DNA of 64,000 nucleotides, taken from positions 5,325,820 to 5,389,819 of the forward strand of contig CM067569.1 of assembly GCA_034336665.1 (NCBI GenBank), read 5' to 3'. Under the pieces are notes generated by a model, which saw nothing but the letters and a program-made list of their open reading frames with translations, was not told the origin of the DNA and ran no database searches. This stretch comes from Luscinia megarhynchos (lineage: Eukaryota; Chordata; Aves; Passeriformes; Turdidae). Positions 59,701 to 64,000 of the stretch are shown here, in pieces. How positions within the stretch are numbered: position 1 is the first letter of the stretch; every line of letters starts with the position of its first letter. Both the position numbers and the translations under genes were made by a program.

Positions 59701-62434
59701 CATCAGAAACTATTTGGCATGCTGCAGGTTGCTGAGGCAGGCCATCACTCCAAACTGGGAAGCAATAAACTTGTTGGACTTGTTTCCCTGAAGCACCCTG
59801 ACTCTTGGCTGACACTTGGAGCAGTCCTAACTAATTATAATTGCTCCATAAAAACAAGACTTTGGCAAGGGCAGCTTCTTAACAAAGTATTCTCTTAATT
59901 GCTTGGCAGAAATACATCATTTTCCCTTAACTGCTTAGAGATAACTTGCCTGATTTCACCTAAAGATATCTCTAGTTTCTCTACTATAAAGTTTGCAATA
60001 ACAAGGACAATATTTCTGCTCACCTTTGCAAATCAAAATACAGAGCAAAATTGCCATTGCTAGAAATCCATGAACAACAAAACTAGGCTGGCAAGTGAAA
60101 AAATAACACTGCAATAGTGTTTCATGATAAACAATTTATTTTTTTTTAATTGCATTTGTAACTTCTTGGCCTAGAGTGGTACTGTTAAGCTGCATGTGAT
60201 TTTAAATCACAGTCCTCTGGAATTTGTTGGCTATTTATCACCAGAGGTTTTTCTGCCTTTACAGAGTGGGGACAGCAGGTGAGTTGACCACATTTCTCAG
60301 AGGCAGGCACAAGTGGTGGTTGAACACAGCAGACTGTTTGAAGGCACAAATTATTTCCCAAATTTGCTTTATTTATGAGGATTCCCTAGATAAGAAAACC
60401 ATTTCTACTCTTTACCCATGAGACGCCAGGTGCAGCACATAAGAAGAGGCAAGTGCTGAGCCTGGGAACAATCTGGCTGGATCAACAGTGTAAAAAGACA
60501 TTGATAAACTAGCCAGGGATGGAGTAACCACCTGTTTTGCTGGAAATTCCCCAAGAAAACATTTACTCAGCCTGCTCATCTCTTCAGCTCCCTGAGTCCC
60601 ACAGTGGGAGTTGAAATGTCTCCCTGATAACTCAGCACCATGTTCCCAAGTCAGGCAATTATGCTTCCTACCCAGGTATTTGATTTTTTACACCCATTTG
60701 TAAAAAATCACAGTAAAAAGCTGAGATACAAGCTGTGGTTTGTGTTGTTTCAGGAAACAACTGAGTCTTTACTTTGTACCACTTTTACCATAGTTAGATT
60801 AGTTTTAAGTTCAAAATCCTTTGAACGGCTTATCCTTAAAAGAATGGGCACTATTTCTTACAGAAATAATTTTTCTCCCCCCAAGAGCCTCATCACATCC
60901 TGGCCAGGTCTAATTTTATCAAGGAGGTAGCAGGGAACATAACCTCTCCATAAAGGCAGAAATCTTTTACCTGGTGGAATTTATCTTCAGTTTCTAACAA
61001 CACACTCCCTTTTTTTCAGCTGCAACCAGACACATTATAACCTGTCAACTTCACTCAACAAACAATTAGTGCTTCATTTAACAATCCTGTTTGTTTTCAA
61101 CAGGACAACACGCCAACAGATAAATTTCACACATACATTATGTCAAAATAATTTCAAGGTCTTAGGGCAAGCAATAAATTTCAAAACTCTCAAAGAAGCA
61201 CCAGAAGGGCTCAGCAAGCCCAATTGTGGCTGCAGGTTTGTGCTTGTCCTTGCACAGCTTCACTGAGTAACCCTGAGAAGCACATCTTTTCCCCTCCACT
61301 TCCCAAAGATGATTTTCTTTTCAGTGTATGAAAAGTGGAGGCAAGAGCACTGAGCCATGGGTCACCCCGTGGCCTCATCCCAACAGCACTGAAGCTTGCA
61401 CCAGCTCAGTATTTGCTCTCTCAGCTCTCAACAGGAGTCAGAATTCTGGCACAAGGCATCAGCACTGTGTGCAGGGCAGGCCCAGAGGGGGAATAGGAGC
61501 AGGAGGGGTCAGAGGAAATCCAGGAAACTCTGCTGGCACCAGGGTGGCTTTGGGGTGGCACTTGGCTCAACACACCCAAGCTCTGAGAACAGGCAGCCAC
61601 AGTCTGATGCTCTGCTGCATTTGACAGGCATTTTAGGGTGACAAGTGATTTAGCTTAAGAGGCAGGTCCTCAGACACTCGAGGCTGTGGGAAATTCCCAA
61701 AAACTGCAGCTGGCATTGAGCTAGGCTCTAAATGCTTCCCCTACTCAGGAGGGATCCTGTGCAATCACAGCCAGGACTGGTGGCAACCCAGGGGTCTGGA
61801 GGACACCATCCTGAGAAGGCATCCTTTCATCTCTGGAGCATTTGCCCAGACTCCAGATTATTCATTTTCCCAGATATTTTCCAAGGAAGAGCTCATAAAC
61901 AGGGCAGAGGAAATTAAAGGCATGCAAGCTTATCAGGGGTCAGCCTCTATGCAATTAACATTTTGTTTTAATGCAGTCATTTGTGAAAACAGGAACAGGA
62001 TACAGACAAAATAAAAGTAAGCAAAGGAATTAATGATGTTGAGGATAAGGAAGGGCTTTTTTCACAAAGAGGAGGAGAGAAACATTTCCCTCATCTGGAA
62101 GAGCTAGAGAGGAAAGGTTCTGTCATTTTGGGAGTGTTTTTACCAGAACATGTATCATTTGAGATAGATTTCTTGATTTACAGGAGGCAGAGAGGAACAA
62201 GTAACACCACACCTGCTACCCCTTCTGTATGGGATTATTTTTCACCACCCACAGATTTCATTCACCTACTTAAAAAATAATTACATACCCTGGAATTAAA
62301 AAAAATATATCTCACTATTCTTACAATAAATGTTTTGATCAGCTGAATAAGGTATTTATTTAATAACTGAGATTAGGGACCTTCAGTCCATCAGTATTTT
62401 GTTTCCTTCTGTAACCAGTATGTTTTTCTACAGG
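56708..62434. other. Long unique stretch, no gene recognised
   Basis: GC-richer parts at 56.8-57.2 kb and 61.33-61.65 kb carry overlapping frames on both strands (up to 158 codons). At 61018-61019 a good acceptor (CACTCCCTTTTTTTCAG) is followed by about 80 open codons, from 61021 to the stop at about 61266, with only a weak donor inside. No repeat family is recognised. Confidence 0.5.
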
Positions 62435-62450
62435 AAAAAAAAAAAAAAAA
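62435..62450 (+). repeat. Poly-A run, 16 bp
   Basis: Simple homopolymer, with no retrotransposon sequence recognised on its left. Confidence 0.85.
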
Positions 62451-62714
62451 GTAGCTTGTTGCTTTGGGAAGGCAACATGAATTATTATCATTGCAAAAGA
62501 ATTTTCCTGCCCATGACTGGACCATGTCCCTAGATCCTGAAAACTTGTAGATGTAGGAGCACAGTCAATGTGCATAAATATATATATTGTTTGCCCTGCT
62601 TTCTGTGTTAAAATTAACTTCTTTGAAAATCACATGTCATAGATTCTATGCTAAACATTGTGAAATTTTCACAAGGTTCATGCACAATCTCTCTGGAAAT
62701 CCTGTGTCATTTAA

Positions 62715-62815
62715 TAGAGACTAAACACCTTCAGCTGCTCCTCATGTGTTTTCTAGAGCCTTCCCAGCTTCATCACCCTTCTCTGGACAGCTCCAGCTTT
62801 CAGTCTTTGAAAAAG
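62715..62815 (-). mobile_element. CR1 LINE fragment, minus orientation
   Basis: CACCTTCAGCTGCTCCTCAT, GTGTTTTCTAGAGCCTTCCC, AGCTTCATCACCCTTCTCTG, GACAGCTCCAGC is the reverse complement of the CR1 region around the end of ORF2 (encoding LE.VQ...K and the following L..Y..). It is a different part of the element from the 3'-tail fragments and matches the region seen at 15995-16075. Old and non-coding. Confidence 0.85.
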
Positions 62816-63689
62816 CATCCCCCTGAAACTAAGCATGCACCTTTAAAAAAAATAGCAAATACCTATTTTAAAAAATAAATAACACCCCTGAGTCACCAAC
62901 TGTGCATTTCTGGTTAGTCAGAGAGCACAGCCTGAATTTCATGCTCCTTCCTGTCAAATTTATGCCCACTGACAAAGCCCCAGGCATGGCACAAAACCTT
63001 CCCATTCCAAAGTTAATCCATAAACACTCCTTCAAACAAAACTTCAACCTCCCAAGCCAGCTCTCTCTGATCAGAGCTTTGTGTCAGGCAGGCACAGCAT
63101 TGCTGATCCTCCATTGAAAAGCCAGGTTTATCATATCAAACCACTGCTCAGGGTGCTGCTAAGCCTTCCCACCATGCAGCTGCCTGAAGTCTGGCAGATG
63201 ATGAAACATGGTTTGAGTTCCAATTTTTACCTCTTTGATCCCCGTTTTGTCCAGAAATCAATTTTCAGCACTGAAACTCTCCCATCTGAGATGTGAGCTG
63301 CCTAAATGAGGCAGCAGATAAATCTGTAACCATTTTCAGATCTTTTGTTTTTTTCCCTCCTCATGACTAGGCACATGAAATTTTAAAATAGGAAAGCAAT
63401 GGTGATTGTTTTGTTCCAGGAGTTGCTTATACATTTGAATTTCCCAGAGGTCTGATGGATTATAGCAGGTGCCAAGAGGAGGTTGAAGAGTTTTATTCCT
63501 ATAATCCACACTCATTCTTTTGTCAAATTTGTGTTGGCAGAGCTCCCCTGGTACATTATGCAGCCTCTACATTAATATTGCAAAGAAATCATTCCTCCAA
63601 AGTCTAAACTTGTGGTTATTGCAATTTTTGCTTTATTTTACTTAGAGGAGAAGGTATAAACAGTTACTCTGAGGATTGCTCCACGAACC
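62816..63689. other. Unique non-coding sequence, nothing recognised
   Basis: Short frames only. No repeat family is recognised. Confidence 0.5.
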
Positions 63690-63822
63690 TGTGGCTCAGG
63701 ATGGGTGGATGCCCCATCCCTGCCAGGTCAGACAGGAGCTGAGGATGTCCCTGCTCAAGGCAGGGGGCTGGATGAGCTGACCTTTGAGGGTCCCTTTAAG
63801 CCAAACTTTTTTTGTGATTTAA
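63690..63822 (+). mobile_element. CR1 LINE fragment, 3' end, plus orientation
   Basis: GGGTGGATGCCCCATCCCTG, then GAGGATGTCCCTGCTCAAGG, CAGGGGGCTGGATGAGCTGA, CCTTTGAGGGTCCCTTTAAG, CCAAAC..TTTGTGATTT follows the CR1 3' region in sense order, ending in an eroded octamer. Internal small deletions are evident. The remaining 63823-64000 shows nothing recognisable. Confidence 0.9.
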
Positions 63823-64000
63823 CTCCCTGAGCTGGAGACACTCCTGATACCTCTGGTCATCTCACAGATGTGATCTCCCAGCTTTGAATGCTCTCACCCT
63901 TTCAGACCAAAATTTATTCTCCTCTGAGCCCAGGCATGGCTGCAGATCCCAGGAGGCACAGCCTGTGCTCCATTCCAGTCAATCCATGCACAGCTGCTTC

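Noticed and set aside
60250..60285. Tiny 14-nt exon between TTTTCTGCCTTTACAG and GTGAGT
   Set aside because: Too short to define efficiently, not a multiple of three, and no frame support; likely a chance pair.
1..64000. Bacterial-type features, CRISPR arrays, tRNA or rRNA genes, mitochondrial insertions
   Set aside because: No regularly spaced direct repeats, no recognisable tRNA or rRNA sequence, and no organelle-like sequence was seen on reading both strands.

Overview
This window reads as nuclear DNA from a bird, probably a songbird, although the species cannot be fixed from sequence alone. The evidence is the repeat content. At least ten fragments of the CR1 LINE (the dominant avian retrotransposon) are recognisable, several ending in the family's typical 3' tail. 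There is also one solo LTR of an endogenous-retrovirus type common in bird genomes. The DNA is AT-rich and poor in CpG, and I saw no L1 or Alu-like repeats. Nothing resembles bacterial, organellar or phage organisation: there are no operons, ribosome binding sites, CRISPR arrays, rRNA genes or tRNA genes.

No gene could be identified. Open reading frames are short and scattered evenly on both strands, as expected by chance in non-coding DNA. The longest (211 codons, 30074-30709 minus) opens with TTG, not ATG. The window is best described as intergenic or intronic sequence with decayed repeats.

Layout. 1-4.4 kb: unique sequence with a three-copy 40-42 bp tandem repeat (441-567). 4.4-8 kb: two CR1 3' ends, a possible signal-peptide exon (6690-6741) and a CR1 reverse-transcriptase remnant (7440-7660). 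8-24 kb: mostly unique AT-rich DNA with one CR1 remnant near 16.0 kb and a perfect hairpin at 22264-22296. 24-43 kb: CR1 scraps at 24.2, 29.2, 36.9 and 43.0 kb, microsatellites, and candidate exons at 24.8, 32.0 and 38.6 kb. 43-53 kb: unique DNA, then the LTR (about 52299-52790, minus). 53-64 kb: CR1 scraps at 53.6, 62.7 and 63.7 kb and a candidate cysteine-rich exon at 54.8-55.0 kb (minus).

The points most worth checking are exon-like segments bounded by good splice signals: a 27-nt micro-exon candidate (31997-32023 plus), a 197-nt cysteine-rich candidate (54834-55030 minus), a 43-nt candidate (24775-24817 minus) and a signal-peptide-like first exon (6690-6741 plus). Pseudo-exons with such signals are common in vertebrate introns, so each is a hypothesis. 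I found no convincing novel system.
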